From Warburgia ugandensis (lineage: Eukaryota; Streptophyta; Magnoliopsida; Canellales; Canellaceae), in assembly GCA_035236585.1 (NCBI GenBank), contig CP141127.1:43414001-43478000 (forward strand): 64,000 bases of DNA, read 5' to 3'. Made by a program: the position numbers and the translations under genes. Under the pieces are notes generated by a model. The model was not told the DNA's origin. It did no database searches and saw nothing but the letters and a program-made list of their open reading frames with translations. Positions 35,320 to 48,272 of the stretch are shown piece by piece; the stretch's first letter is position 1, and every line of letters starts with the position of its first letter.

Positions 35320-38300
35320 TTATTGGATGAAATTTGTTTTTAGACAACCATTATTGAGCATAATGTGCATTATATTGATTGTAATGTCAAGGGATCCATA
35401 AATAGCAATCTGGCTGCTTGAGTAGTGTGAACCTGATAGAATCAAAATCTAGGATGATCTTCATCGAGGAACATAGAGCTTTCACTTGGCCTTGGTGCTT
35501 GGTGGGGGACCTCAAACTCAATTTTTTATGAGGCAAAATGTGTTGGTAATTGATCTTAGCCGTGTCGTGAATGATCTTGGCTTCATTGATGGTGGCTATT
35601 TTGGGTGTCCATTCACTTAGAGCAACTGTTAGTAAGGGGAAAATAAAATTATGAAACTATTAGATCGATGTCTCTACAATCCTTTGTGACTAAATAATGT
35701 CCTAGGTACATGTATCTTTCACCTGCATATTATCTCTTCTGACCATTTAGATATCATTTAAATACAATGCTACTTGGCAAGAACATGAGCAGTTTGACAA
35801 AGGTATTAATAATGCTTGGAGTATGCCGTTTTTGGGATTAGCATGTTTTATTGTCGATAGGAAAATTTAAAACTCGAAATATGGTCTTAAAAGATGGTGA
35901 AAAGAAGTCTTTGGTAGCCTGAACTTCAAAATTAAATCTCTTTGTCATTAGCTTGTAGATATTTAGGAAAAATGACCTATAAATTACCAATGAATTTAGG
36001 TGCTTTGTGAAATCTAAATTGCCTTGAGAAACAAGAGCTAGAGTGGAAGCATAAAGCTTGTAATAACTATTTAAATTGTGCAGATGGTAATATGAGCCAT
36101 TTCCACACTTTCGTAGTGGTGACTTATAGGAGTAGATATGTCTCTATGAAAGATGGAGATGGGAACTTGGCATATCAAGAAGGTTTATAAAGACTATTTC
36201 TCTAAAAAAAAAAAATTTGGTAAACCCACAAAGATCCTTTCTCCTCAATTCAAGTCATTGAGAATGAAATCCCTTTTCACAAAATGTCTTCACTCACTAG
36301 GCCAGTTATTTAGGAAGAATTAAGTAAGTGGCCTTTTCTCTTAAACCCCACAAGGCTTGTGGACTAGATGGGGTACCTATTGCGTTCTACCAAAGATTTT
36401 GGCATGAAATTTGTTGGATATGTTTAAATTTATCAAAGTTTCTTTTAACACTGGTATGCTCCCAAAAGAGATCAACAAGGCATTTATTTAACTAGTTCCA
36501 AAGGAAGAGAATGTAGGCATTGTGGATAGGTTTAGACCTATTTGTGTTTGTATTGCATGTATAAAATCTTGACCAAGGTGATTATTAATAAATCGACTTC
36601 AAGTGTTGGTGAGCAACAACAAAATTCTTCCATTCATAGGAGGGTTATACATGAAAGATTATTTTTATATGTGAATTCTTCTCCTCCTTTAATAAGAAGT
36701 CAAGGAAGTAAAACAACCTTAGCTCTTAAGCTTGATATGTTCAAGGCATATGATACCCTCAGTTCTAAGTTTCTGCAAACTCTGCTTGAACAAATGGATA
36801 TTCTTGACAACTCATTGTGTCAACTCTAGCATTTCTATGATTGTCAATGGGACCTCATGTAGATGGTTTAAGGCTAAATGCATGCTGAAGTAGGGATGCC
36901 CATATCTTTGTTTTTGTTGTCTCTCAACATGGAAGCATTTTCTTGTCTTCTTCATGATGCATGCAAAGGATGCGTTATGGATCCAGATACCATTTGAAAA
37001 TGGTTAGAACTATATGCTTTATGTAGATGATGTGATTTTGTCTTCTAAAGCAAAATTTTCTTCTTGTACTGAACTAACGAAGATTTTCACCATATTTGGA
37101 AAAAGAGTCTAAGCTTTGCATTACTCTTAGAGGTGATCTTTCTATGAAGGTCTTAAACATCAACTCAAAGATGCTCTAATGGGTAGTGCTATAGAAGAAG
37201 CTTTCCAATTTTTCAAGGGTAAGTTGTCCAAGAAAGTGGCAGATTAGAGCAGGGAGACTTACTCTGGTAAGCTTAGATGTATCTAATATGGCCAATTATG
37301 TCACAACATCCAGCTTTCTTACTAAAAGTGTTATTATGGAATTTAAAAATCTTCAAAGGTCTTTCTTTTGGTAGGTAACTAATAGGGAGGGTAGAAAAAG
37401 TAAATGGTAGATTTGATGGGAATGGGTCTGTAAAAGTAAATTGCATGTGGACTTGAGCCTTAGAGACTATTATAAACTGGAAAGGGCATTTCAGATAAAG
37501 CTAGTATGGTTTCTTCTTAATAATCCTCTATTCTTCTAGGTCTCACTTATTAGACCTAAATACCTTAGAGGAAAATCTTTCTTTGAAGTTCATAAAACAG
37601 TCTCCGCCTTTCATATGAGGCCTAACATTTTGAGTTGTAGGAATGACTTCTTGGCTGGTAATGATGATAAAACACTACTTTGGCATGATAGTTGGACATG
37701 ATTTGGTCCCTCAGAGGTTAAATTCCAATAGCTTTTCTTAGAAGCTACAATCTAACTAGTAAGGTTTCCTCTATTATTACTGAAAGTGTTAGAATCTTAG
37801 TAGAATTCCTTCATTAGTGAGATGTTAAATCTACCATGAAGGAAATTACTATATTTCCAACACAAGAGGATCACATAATTTGGGCCCTTGCTGATGATGA
37901 AATCTTCTCCATTAAATCTACTTGGCACTCTTTTTCCAAGCTAGACCTTTAGAGTAATCAGCTATGGAAGAAACTATAGACTTCCAAAGTGCAGCCTAGA
38001 GTGAAGTTTCTACCATGGTAGACTAATCATGGTTGCGCCACAAAAGATAATTTGAATTGGCTAGATGAATCAGCTAAAGATTGCCCTTTTAACAGTGAGC
38101 AACAAGAATCAATTATTCAACTCTTTAATCAAAGTGAACAAGTGAAGCTGCTTTGGCATTATGATTGTTCCAACTTTCCATTCCATAGTGAAACCATTGG
38201 AGTACTAAAGATGCTCTTTTGGACTAGCTTGGAGTGAAAACAAGAAATTCAAGTTCAACAATTTAGCTAGCATTGCTGAAACAACTTTGGTAGACATCAT

Positions 38301-38900
38301 TTGGGAGGCTATGACCAAGGTGGTAGCAGGTGGCCCTCTTAATTGAAGATCTTCACTTTCTAGTTGGAAGGCTAGAGTCATTGAAAATGCTAATGTGCTA
38401 AAATTCAATCCTGTTTGTAATAAAAACCAGCTTGTGATTCTTAAAAACTGGAATTAAACCAATATTATCCTTCTAATAACTACTTGTAGGTTAGGTGGAT
38501 CCCTCTACCTCAAGACTTTATCTAGGTATGTTTTGATGGATCAAACCTTACATGACCCTTGCCATGCAGGAGTTGGAGGGGTTCCAAGAGACTTGAAGGT
38601 CAATTTTAGTGTAGCATTTAGTGCATATGTTGGTGTTAAAGCAAACAACGAGGCTGAATGGATAGCCTTATACTTGGGGCTCTTACTAACCTCTAACCTT
38701 GTTGTTCTACTCTCTGGATATGTGGGAATTTGCAGGTTGTTTTCAATTCCATCTAAAATAGCGGTAATATAAAATGGAGTGTCTATAGATGAAGCTTCGG
38801 TGCAAAATACTATTGGAGGATCTTTGGCAGAGGAATATTTTACACATCTATAAATAGGGCATTGAAGTGACTAACTATATTACCACACCAGCTTTAGCTT
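35320..38900 (+). pseudogene. L1-type LINE remnant with endonuclease, reverse transcriptase and RNase H
   Basis: Broken frames on the plus strand give, in order: an endonuclease end near 35490-35770 (VGDLKLNFL, LIDGGYFGCPFT, then a SDH-like motif); an RT start near 36350-36560 (KACGLDGVPIAFYQRFWHEI, LVPKEENVGIVDRFRPIC); LALKLDMFKAYD at about 36720; the catalytic MLYVDDVILSSK at about 37015; and a zf-RVT-like QPRVKFLPW near 37995. An RNase H remnant follows at 38533-38772, with GVGGVPRDLKVNFSVAF and NNEAEWIALYLGL. This order is that of plant L1 elements carrying an RNase H domain. Frameshifts and stops are numerous. The 5' end and poly(A) tail are not clear. Confidence 0.88.
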
Positions 38901-39688
38901 TGAGATTGTCAACAAATGGATTAGTAGGAAATGCTATTAACTTTTCAACAAATGTATTGAACTTTAGTTTTTGAATGAATCTTCGTATATCAAACAAAAA
39001 GAATGACGTAATTTAATATGAGTTCTAGAAATAGTTGGCACACTAAGTTGTGACAATAAATTGACCTCCATTTCGTGGTGGAAGGTGACTTCTCTTGAAA
39101 GATCTAAACCTTTCATCTTGTTTGGTTTACTAAAATTAGGGGGCTCATGAAAACTAAATGCATTTGGATGATTTTAACCTTTGTTTTCTATCTTCAAAAA
39201 ACTAAAAATATCAAGAGTTAAAATTTCAACTACACATAAAATTAGCTATAAATGATGGTGAAATTTGGTATCTAGCTGAACCAAAGTCATTCCAAACAAT
39301 ATCGATAGCTAAGACCATTCCAAAAAGTCCCCCACTAACACAAAAAGGAAGCCCAACTTCCTCGCATGCCTTAGTGCATTGGCTCTTATCGAAACTCATT
39401 TAATATTCTAAGCACTCTTATGAAAATTAACAAATAGTACAAAACAAGGACTATTAGTTGAATTAATACAAGAAATATACAATCTTGTATTTAGTCACTA
39501 CTGAATTAATAGATTTTTTTTGCTTCATGTATTATTAGTTTATTTAGTTTTGGTTATAGATGATTAGATTGATATTTCAACAACTGGTGGAGAGAATACT
39601 CAAGTTCATGATATTTAGATCCACCATTGCAAATGTTTTAATTAGGTGTGGCATGAAATTGAGCTCATAAAGGCTAGTATTTACTTAG
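38901..39688. other. Unassigned AT-rich spacer
   Basis: No coding or repeat family recognised between the LINE remnant and the SINE start. Confidence 0.4.
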
Positions 39689-39702
39689 AAGGGGAGCCTT
39701 GC
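39689..39702 (+). mobile_element. 5' tip of an Au-like SINE split by the family A element
   Basis: AAGGGGAGCCTTGC, the usual start of plant Au SINEs (GGGGAGCCTTGGCG). The rest of the SINE is found 16.5 kb away at 56159. CTTGC at 39698-39702 is the left target-site copy of the LTR element. Confidence 0.75.
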
Positions 39703-42700
39703 TGTAATAACCCCAATTTTTATGAATATAATTGAATTCTTAAAAATTAAAAGTTGAAATTTTAAAAGTGGAACTGGAACATTGAGTTCTAACAAAATTC
39801 ATTTTTATAAAAATAAAATCAAGACTAAAAAGTTGGATATTTGTAATGTACTAAAAAAACCAATCAAAATGATTGTAAGTACGTCAAATTCTGAGTTTGG
39901 ATGAAAAATCCTTATTTTCCTTCATTTTTATGAATAAAAAGGTAAAATAGTAATTTTACTCATAACCAAGATCTATGACATAAAAAATTGGAATATACTC
40001 AAAGAACCAATCAAAATGACACTAAGTACACTCAATTCGAAGTTCATAGGAATAAACCCTATTTTTCTCCATTTTTGGAATTAAAAGGGCAAATCGATCT
40101 TTTCACAACTATGTGGGGCCCACAAGGTGGACCAACGGTCTGGAAGACCACCATCATGAGTCAAACTACTACCAGCTACTAGTGGAGAAGGAGATGGTAG
40201 TGGGAATCCAATGACAATTTAATAATAAAAAGAAATGAAACATAATTATGACATGTAATCATGGAAAATTCAAAATCCCTATATATAGCCCATAAAATTT
40301 TCCTAAAAGTCCCCTATGAGGTGCCCTAGAATCCCCTAAAATCCCAGCTCAAAACTCCCCTCTATCTTCCCCATTTCTCTCTTCTCTCTTCTATCCTCTC
40401 TTTCTCTTCTTTCTTAGGGGCATGTCCCCAGTCGCACTCAGGGCAGACAACTCATGTCTATCTACGGGAGCATTAAGGGATGAGTCATCCCCATTAAGAC
40501 TAGGGTTCCGCCCTAGAACCCTTAATCCTATTAACCATCCAATTCTAGCTATTAAATTTTAATCTTCACCGTCAGATGTGTTCGGGCATCCATTATCTAC
40601 AAAAGCCCTTTGGTTACACAATGATCCAATGTCTGGATTGTCAGAAAAAATAAAATGAAAATGGAACATTGGACTGGTACCATCTCTGGCATATTTTATA
40701 AATTATTTCAACAAATCCAGCCAATGAATTATAATCCTTAACCGTTGAATCATTTCATAACAGGGGGATCTATATTTCCCCCATGTTCCCTGACCATCTC
40801 CGGCAATGAAACTGGTATATTTTGAACTATATGCATTTTTGGTGCCCTAGGATTTTTTAATATTATTTCTTCATCTCTAGTGAACTTCTCTTCACTGGAC
40901 CGGCATAGGTAGGTGCACCCTTCACCCCTCTGTTCATTCCGGCATTACCTGGGTATTTTTTTGCCACCAGAAGGTCTCCCCAGCCATTGATCCATCACAG
41001 ATGATGGATTCGCCTTGGATGGTAGAGATCTAATCATAGATAGCTCATATTGGAATTCTAAGTTGTTGAATGATTTCTTGGGGCCCAAAAACTCCAATAG
41101 ATGAGATCTCACCCCTTAATATTGAGAGAACGATGGTAATCCATGGTAGGGTGATCGCATTGTCCAGATTGGACTGTCTCACCCATAGTTAGTTACCCCT
41201 CACAGATAACCTATAAACGATAGTAATAGGGGCGGGCAGCTCTCTATTTTTGTCGTTTTCTATCAGAATGATCTCAACCCTTCATTTATGGAACTGAGAT
41301 CTTAATTCTCCAATTAAGATCACATTTTAGCTCAGATTTTAGATTTGAAAACACTGATGAATTCCTTATGTTATGTAAAATCTATTAGAATCGTGAGATC
41401 TATGTTTCCAATTGTATTTATTTGAGATAATTATGAAAATTCGTTCTAACAATCTTGGATCATGCCCAAGATGATCTTAAAAAGTAAATCTAATTTGATT
41501 GACAAATCTAGGATACCCAAAAACCCTAGGAACAACAATCACAATAAGATTTATGGACATCTAGATCAAAGAATTGGGCTAGTAAAGATTAGATCAATTT
41601 GGACCCGTAAAAATGTCTAAAATCTTAAAATTATGATTGAGATCTTATTTTAGGTCCAAATTTAAATTTAAAATCACTGATGGATTTTTCATGTTATTTA
41701 TAATCTTATGGAAGCATGATAATTATGTTTATAATTGTATTTATGCAAATTATTTGCTAAAATCCGTAGTAACAACCTTGGATCATGATCAAGATGATCT
41801 CAAAATAGTGATCTGAACTGATGGATGGGTTTAGGGGGTCTCAAAACCTTATGAACCATGATCAAAGTAAAAATTCTAGATCTCTAGATCAAGTAATTGA
41901 ATAAAAATAGTAAAGATCAATATCAGCCATTAAAACTAGTTGAAATCATAAAATCCAAATTTTGATCTCAATTTGACTCCAAATTGAGATTGGAAAGGTG
42001 GGTTGGATTCCTCTTGATGAGTAGAACCCACTGAACCAATAAAATCATTAGTCTAATTCATGAAAGTTTTTGTTTTTAAAGAGATAATGGTACTAACATC
42101 CTTGATCTACATCAGACGATTCAAATCATTTTAGATGATGATCTAATGATGTAGTAACTTAAATAAATTGGTTGGATGAAATTGAATTAGCAGATCTTAA
42201 AATCTTGACCATTAAAAGTAATGAATCCTTAAAAATACATACTAAACTCCTTAATTAGATTGATCAAGGGTGATTAGAGACTATGAATAAGTGAGGATGA
42301 TGATCTTATGATAAGATCATAGGAAATGAATGGCTTGATGATAATAATTTGGGATAGATTAAGATCATGCCCTTAAATTGGCTAAAATAGCTTAAGATCT
42401 TCTTGATCGGTTAGATCAAGAAGGAGCAGATCATGTGATAAGATGATATCAATGATCTAGTGATGGAATCACTTTGAGAAAATGAGTAGATATGATAAAA
42501 ATAAAAGATCAAGATCTAAATCCTAAATAAGATCATGATGATATGTTAAATGTGTTTATTTGAATTATTAATGTTATTGTAAATTTCTTTTATTGCTTAG
42601 TAGATTTAGTTAGTTATTTATTTATTTTTTCTTTAATGTTCATATTATGTAAATTTCATGGAAAATATAATTAGTGAAATATAGAAATTAATGGACATTT

Positions 42701-45195
42701 ACAATAAATAAAGGACATGGACTTAAGCATTGTTAAGGGCTAGAGTTAGTAGAACAATATAAGGATTATCAAATCCTTAGCCCAAATTAGGAGAATAATA
42801 AATCCCATGAATGACATTTTAAATGTCATGGATTTAATTAAAATCAATTATAAAGAGTACTTAGGGTTAAAATGCTCACGGAAACCATGTTAAAGGTTGA
42901 GCTAGTGCCACCCTAGTGGACTCTAAACATTGTGGTTATGGGGGTATACAAGAGCCAAGTGCTTTTCCATTGCCTCCCATCGACATAAGTTGAGGTCTAA
43001 ATGCCTCCTTACATGAGGTTTGTATTAACCACTCTTGGAGTAGACTTTAGCTGGTAAGCATTGGTCAATTTTGACATAAGGAGGAGTAGTCTAGACTTAG
43101 GATGAAATAAGCTATCTTCAACCAATAAAATATTAACCAGTTGAATAATAATAATAATAAGATCATAAGAGGTTAGCAAAATATCTAATCTTAATAAAAA
43201 TGGTAAGTAAGATAATTATGATCAAACAAGATCGATAAGGAGATCTTGAATGATCAAGAACAATAAGAATCATAACATTGTATTATACTTAGTATGCATG
43301 TTTATTAGTATGTATGATGTAGATCAAATCTAGATCATTAGATTAGATAATCCAAACCCTTGATCAAATATGATTCAAGGAGGAGAACCAGGATCATCCT
43401 CCTTAGGGATGATCAAACAACTAAACTTAGATCAAAGAAGAACTAGATGATAGAAGATCTAGGCCCTTGATCTTTATCAACAAGTATAAATTGTTGATCA
43501 AAGGATCTATGAAAGATCAATATCAAAGAGATGGACACACAAAGACTTAGAGATAGAAAATACTTAGATCTGAAAGATTAGAAGACCATCCTAACTGTCA
43601 GATCTATTGATCAAAAGGATAAAATACTATCTTATGAAGATAGATAGTATGGTTGATAGGAACGTAAGACAGATCTAGATCCTTTATATCAAAGGATAAG
43701 ATTAGATAAGGAATATAAATATGAGATTAGCTAAGTTGTTTAAATAATGACAGTATGTATGTATTTACAGATTACATATGTCAATCATGGAAGATCAGAA
43801 GGGATGGATCACTACATGAAGGTAGGAGGAACTTTAAGAATACATGACCTATGTTCTTTGGAATTGTTGTTATACATAGACATTATAATGCTTAAGGATG
43901 ATTATATGATTAGTTACATTTGAATCATAATTCATGTATATGAGATAGAAATAACTATTGAAATTAGATGGAATACATAATAAATACCTGGGTATCATTT
44001 ATGATTACCCCTAAACTTAGATAAGAACATAATAATAATGAATATCATTTGTATCAAATGAGTATCGTTACACTTAATAACATTGGGTATATGAATACCA
44101 AATTAAAGGAATTGGGGATTATTTACAATAAATGATCAATCCCTAAACTTGTATGAACACGGGTATCATTCATTGTAAATGAGGATCCTTAAATCTAGAA
44201 ATGAAATTATATCCTTACTATGGGGATATTAAATACAACGATATAGACAAATCATTTGAGATGTACAAGAAGTATTTTAGATACCAGCATGGAGGCTTGT
44301 GGTTTTCTTTTGAGTAGGCATAAGCCTAAGGATACTATGTTGGGGAAGTTATGAGGGTTATGTCACCTGCTTCTCGAAATTTGACGATATTATGATACCT
44401 TGCCCAAATAGAGGCTAAAAGTCGGGTGGGGCAATTATGGGAAGCCCCATTGTGAAAGTCCTGTCTCCCCATATGGGTAATGACACAATATTTTCTATCG
44501 TGGTATCAGTGGTGAACAGGGCAGTTATCCAAGCAACTAGTACATATCAGATAGCAGCATGGTAGTCCTTTGAGAGTATTTTGCATTATGATGCATGGCA
44601 TAGTGAGATGCTGATATTGCCCTAATGAGGGACTATTTTCCCAGTAAGAGTCTGGATGATTTTTTCAACTTAGAGTGTTTGAGTATGATTATTGATGTTT
44701 GAGATATTGACTATTTTTCATGATTTTTGACCGTATATATATATATATATATACATACAATATAGTGGTGGGTGGTTTGGAATTATCATAGTAGATGATA
44801 CATGATAAATTATATGATAGATCATATATGGTATGGTTCATGGAAATTGAATGATGTTACTCATAAGGAATATGATGAACTTGATTACTGTACTTTTTAA
44901 AAAGGATTGGATTGTATTTTGATTTGTGTATTTTGGACATAAGATGTAATAAAGGGTCTATGTATGTGAATCACTAGATCATGCAACTTAATAAAATGAG
45001 TTTCTTTGGAAACATATGTTGTACACAAAATTATGTATGTATATATGAGTGAAATGTGGCATTCGGGTTTTTTGAAAAGAATTTCAAAGAAGACAAAAAT
45101 TTGGCTGCTTAAGTTTTCAAAATTTTTGCAAAATTTGTTAACCACCATTTGAAAATAAATACCGAAAATGTATTTCAAAAACCCGGGTCACCACA
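39703..45195 (+). repeat. 5' LTR of the family A element, 5493 bp
   Basis: Begins TGTAATAACCCCAATTTTT and ends AAACCCGGGTCACCACA. It aligns along its length with the 3' LTR and with the solo LTR at 56841-61791. A GGGCCCAC motif (40116-40123), a TATA box (about 40280-40288) and a pyrimidine-rich leader (about 40360-40415) mark the likely promoter. GATC words are very dense in its later part. Confidence 0.92.
40280..40288 (+). promoter_or_regulatory. LTR TATA box, family A 5' LTR
   Basis: CTATATATAG about 580 bp into the LTR, followed by CCCATAAAATTTTCC. Equivalent TATA-like words occur in the solo LTR (TTTATAAATAC at about 57416) and the partial LTR (CTATAAATAC at about 63279). The 3' LTR has lost about 60 bp here (near 48830), removing the box. 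Confidence 0.7.
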
Positions 45196-48100
45196 GTTGG
45201 TATCAGAGTAGGGTCATCCAATCACTTGGAGTCCCTTATGTCCAATATGATTATGACAATCCAAGTTGAAGATGAGAAATAGTGAGTGAATTGAGAAATA
45301 GGAGAGTCTTAGTTGAGAATGAGTATAGAAAGAGTTGACTCAGTAGTTAAGGATGAATATAGAAAGAGTTGACTCCTTAGTTAAGGATGAATATAGAAAG
45401 AGTTGACTCATGAAGGAACAGTATAGTACAAGTAGATATTACTTAGTAAAAGGACTAAGAATACTACTTAATAAGTAAGAATCCCAATAGAGAGAATAGT
45501 AAGTTATAGAAATCAATAAGGAAAACATTACAATAGATAAAGATGTAATGTATGATATTTAGGTCTAACATGAAGTCTTAAGTAAACATATATATGTAGA
45601 AATGAAATACACCAATATTAGTACAAATATGACCACTATTAAGTGAAATAAATGAGATTAAGGAAAAGAAGTGCTAAATTGGAAAATAAGATGGAAATGA
45701 TGTAGGAGGAAAAACTTCAACCTTAATAGGAAAGGTGAAGTATAATTTGAAGAAGCAATAGGTATTAAAGATGAAACCTTAGAATTATTACAAGATTCAA
45801 AATTAATAATAATAAATAATAAATATAAATGTAAGAGTTACAATTGCTACATATATAGTATTATGGCAATCAGTAAATGAATTTAATCATCAAAATAGAG
45901 ATGATATTACTTGAAAGGAATTCAAGTAGATAAGTGAGAAATTTCAAATTTTGAAAATGAGAATAGTTTCAAATAAAGATGAATAAGGAGATAAGTAATT
46001 ATTTTCTCTCCAAAATTAGTAAAGGAAAAGGGTTTAATAAAGAGATGATAAAATTTTAGAGCATGAAGAAGTGATCTTTAAAATTTGAATAAAATGATAA
46101 GGAAGAAGAGAGTTAGATATGTTGAAATAGAAAAAATAAATAATTCCAAACTTATTAAGAAAGATAATTAAAATATATGGTTAACAAAGAAATTATAGTC
46201 CATATATATGGTACAACAAATATAAAATGACTAAGTTAAAAATTATATTGATATGATAAATCAATTGTGGAAATTAGCACATAAGGAATATCAAGAATTA
46301 GAGGGATATTGATATAATAACTTCGATGATATTGAAAATAATTTTGGGACTATAGTAAAGAGAAGTACATTTGGCATAGATAGTGAAATGATTATGGAAA
46401 ATAAAAGAGAAATATTGATATGATGATTTGGGAAAACATAGTTATTGATTATCATAAAGAGGAGTACATCTTATTGATCATGGCAAATAAAGAGCTCTAT
46501 ATATAAATAAAGATTTTGATTCCACTCATATGATAGATTTGGTGATATTGACAAATTTAAGAAATATAGTAAGGAGAAATATATTTTGAAGGGATGATGA
46601 AATAAACATGAGAAATGAAGACCTATAAACAAATATTGGTAGTTAAACTTAAGTTTAATGTTTGGAAAAATGAGATGATTATGAATGAGGTATGAATTTA
46701 GATTTTTGGGAGAAATATGTGGTTAGAAATTTTAAGATATTTCTAAGATATTCAATCTAATATGAAATTGAATGAGGACATATTTATAGTAGTTGATAAA
46801 AATGACATCAACTTAATTGAATGAGTTAAAAGAACAAATTTTAAGGATTAAGAGTGATTATATAAATTTACATTAGGAAAGCAACAAATTTCCTTGGAAA
46901 AAGATAAAGGAAGGATCAATGTGAGAATGCATTGAAAATAAATGATATTATTAAGGAAATTAAGTACTCTTTAAGGATGAGTAATTCCCAAATTTATTAT
47001 TATCAATTGGGAATTCGAAATGAAACATAATGAAATCAAAACAAATTTTGAGTCATATGAGTTGGATAAATGATATTCATGAAATTGAGGAGAAGAAATA
47101 TTGACTAAAGGGAGTAAGGTTTAGGATGATATGGAAGTTGACCCAACAAAGATTGGAGATGAAAATGAATTGTGAAATGACTTTGATAATTAGAGAAATT
47201 TATTTCTTACTAATGTTATATAGCATACTATAAATAAATACTTTTTAGTATACTCTTACCATTGAGTATGCAAACCATAAAGAATACATGGTAAATTACA
47301 TAGAGTTAAAGAGTTAAGAAGAGGCTAACCACAAACTCTTCTAGTAGAAATTATGAGAATAGAGGATTAGAAAGAATATGGAAAAGTTGTGTAGGGTGCT
47401 TCAAGGAAGCATGAAGTAAAATTTCAATCTAAAAATTTAGGATATATAGATATATCTATGAAAGAAATAAATACTATCATTGGTTGTAAGAATTTTTAGA
47501 GTATTGTTTTGAATATCAGAAAGAGATAACAAAAGAGGATAAGGAATATATATGAAGATTTAAATTACACTATCCATAAACCATTTTGGAAGGAAAAATG
47601 TAGAAAGTCAAGTATTATGAATAAAATGGCACACAAAGAGTGTTACAAAAACAATAGATGGAATGAGAATGAGGGAAGAATCATTACAAGGAAACTATCA
47701 ATTAATATTAGGATTTGAAAAGAAATTTTCAACAGAAACAAATAATAAAGAAGTATGAATTTTAGAACAGAAATGAAGTAATCACTTCCAAATAATGGAA
47801 GAACAAGGAATGAGATGATTACTTCCAATATTTTGGAAGATTGTTACAAAGAATATTAGTGAATCAAATCAAGATGTGAATCTTGATAAATAGCTTAAGA
47901 ATGAGAAAATAAGAAGTATTACAGTTACGATTGGTGAAAGTATAATACCAATCAAGTGAAATAGAAGGTTTTGAAACAGGAGGATAACTTAGTTAAGAGT
48001 TATTAATCTTTTCAAAAGTTTAGTGAGGATCTAGATAAGTGAATACTGCATTAGCAAGGTTAGTCATGTGTGAGCATTTTAATATGTCAATAGATGAACC

Positions 48101-48272
48101 AACTATGTGATTTATACCTTTGACGAGAAGGTAGTATGAGAAATGAATGAAAGGAAATGGAGATTTCCATAAGTGGCAAGGCCACATGTGTAAAGCTATG
48201 AAAGAGCTATGAAAACTCTTGAGTGAGTTGATATGCGAATTTCGAGGACGAAATTACTATAAGGGGGAAGAT
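45196..48272 (+). other. Noncoding, purine-rich internal region of the family A element
   Basis: The primer-binding site TGGTATCAGAG is at 45198-45208, two bases after the LTR. The following 3 kb are rich in A and G on the plus strand, with local repeats such as GAATATAGAAAGAGTTGACT at about 45326-45410. No retroviral-type domain is readable in any frame. The stretch ends with TTTCGAGGACGAAATTACTA and the polypurine tract AAGGGGGAAG (48261-48270). Confidence 0.85.

Noticed and set aside
45196-48272. Search for hidden gag-pol or a captured gene inside the family A element
   Set aside because: No Asp protease, YxDD, HHCC or chromodomain motif could be read in any frame; only short AT-rich frames are present.
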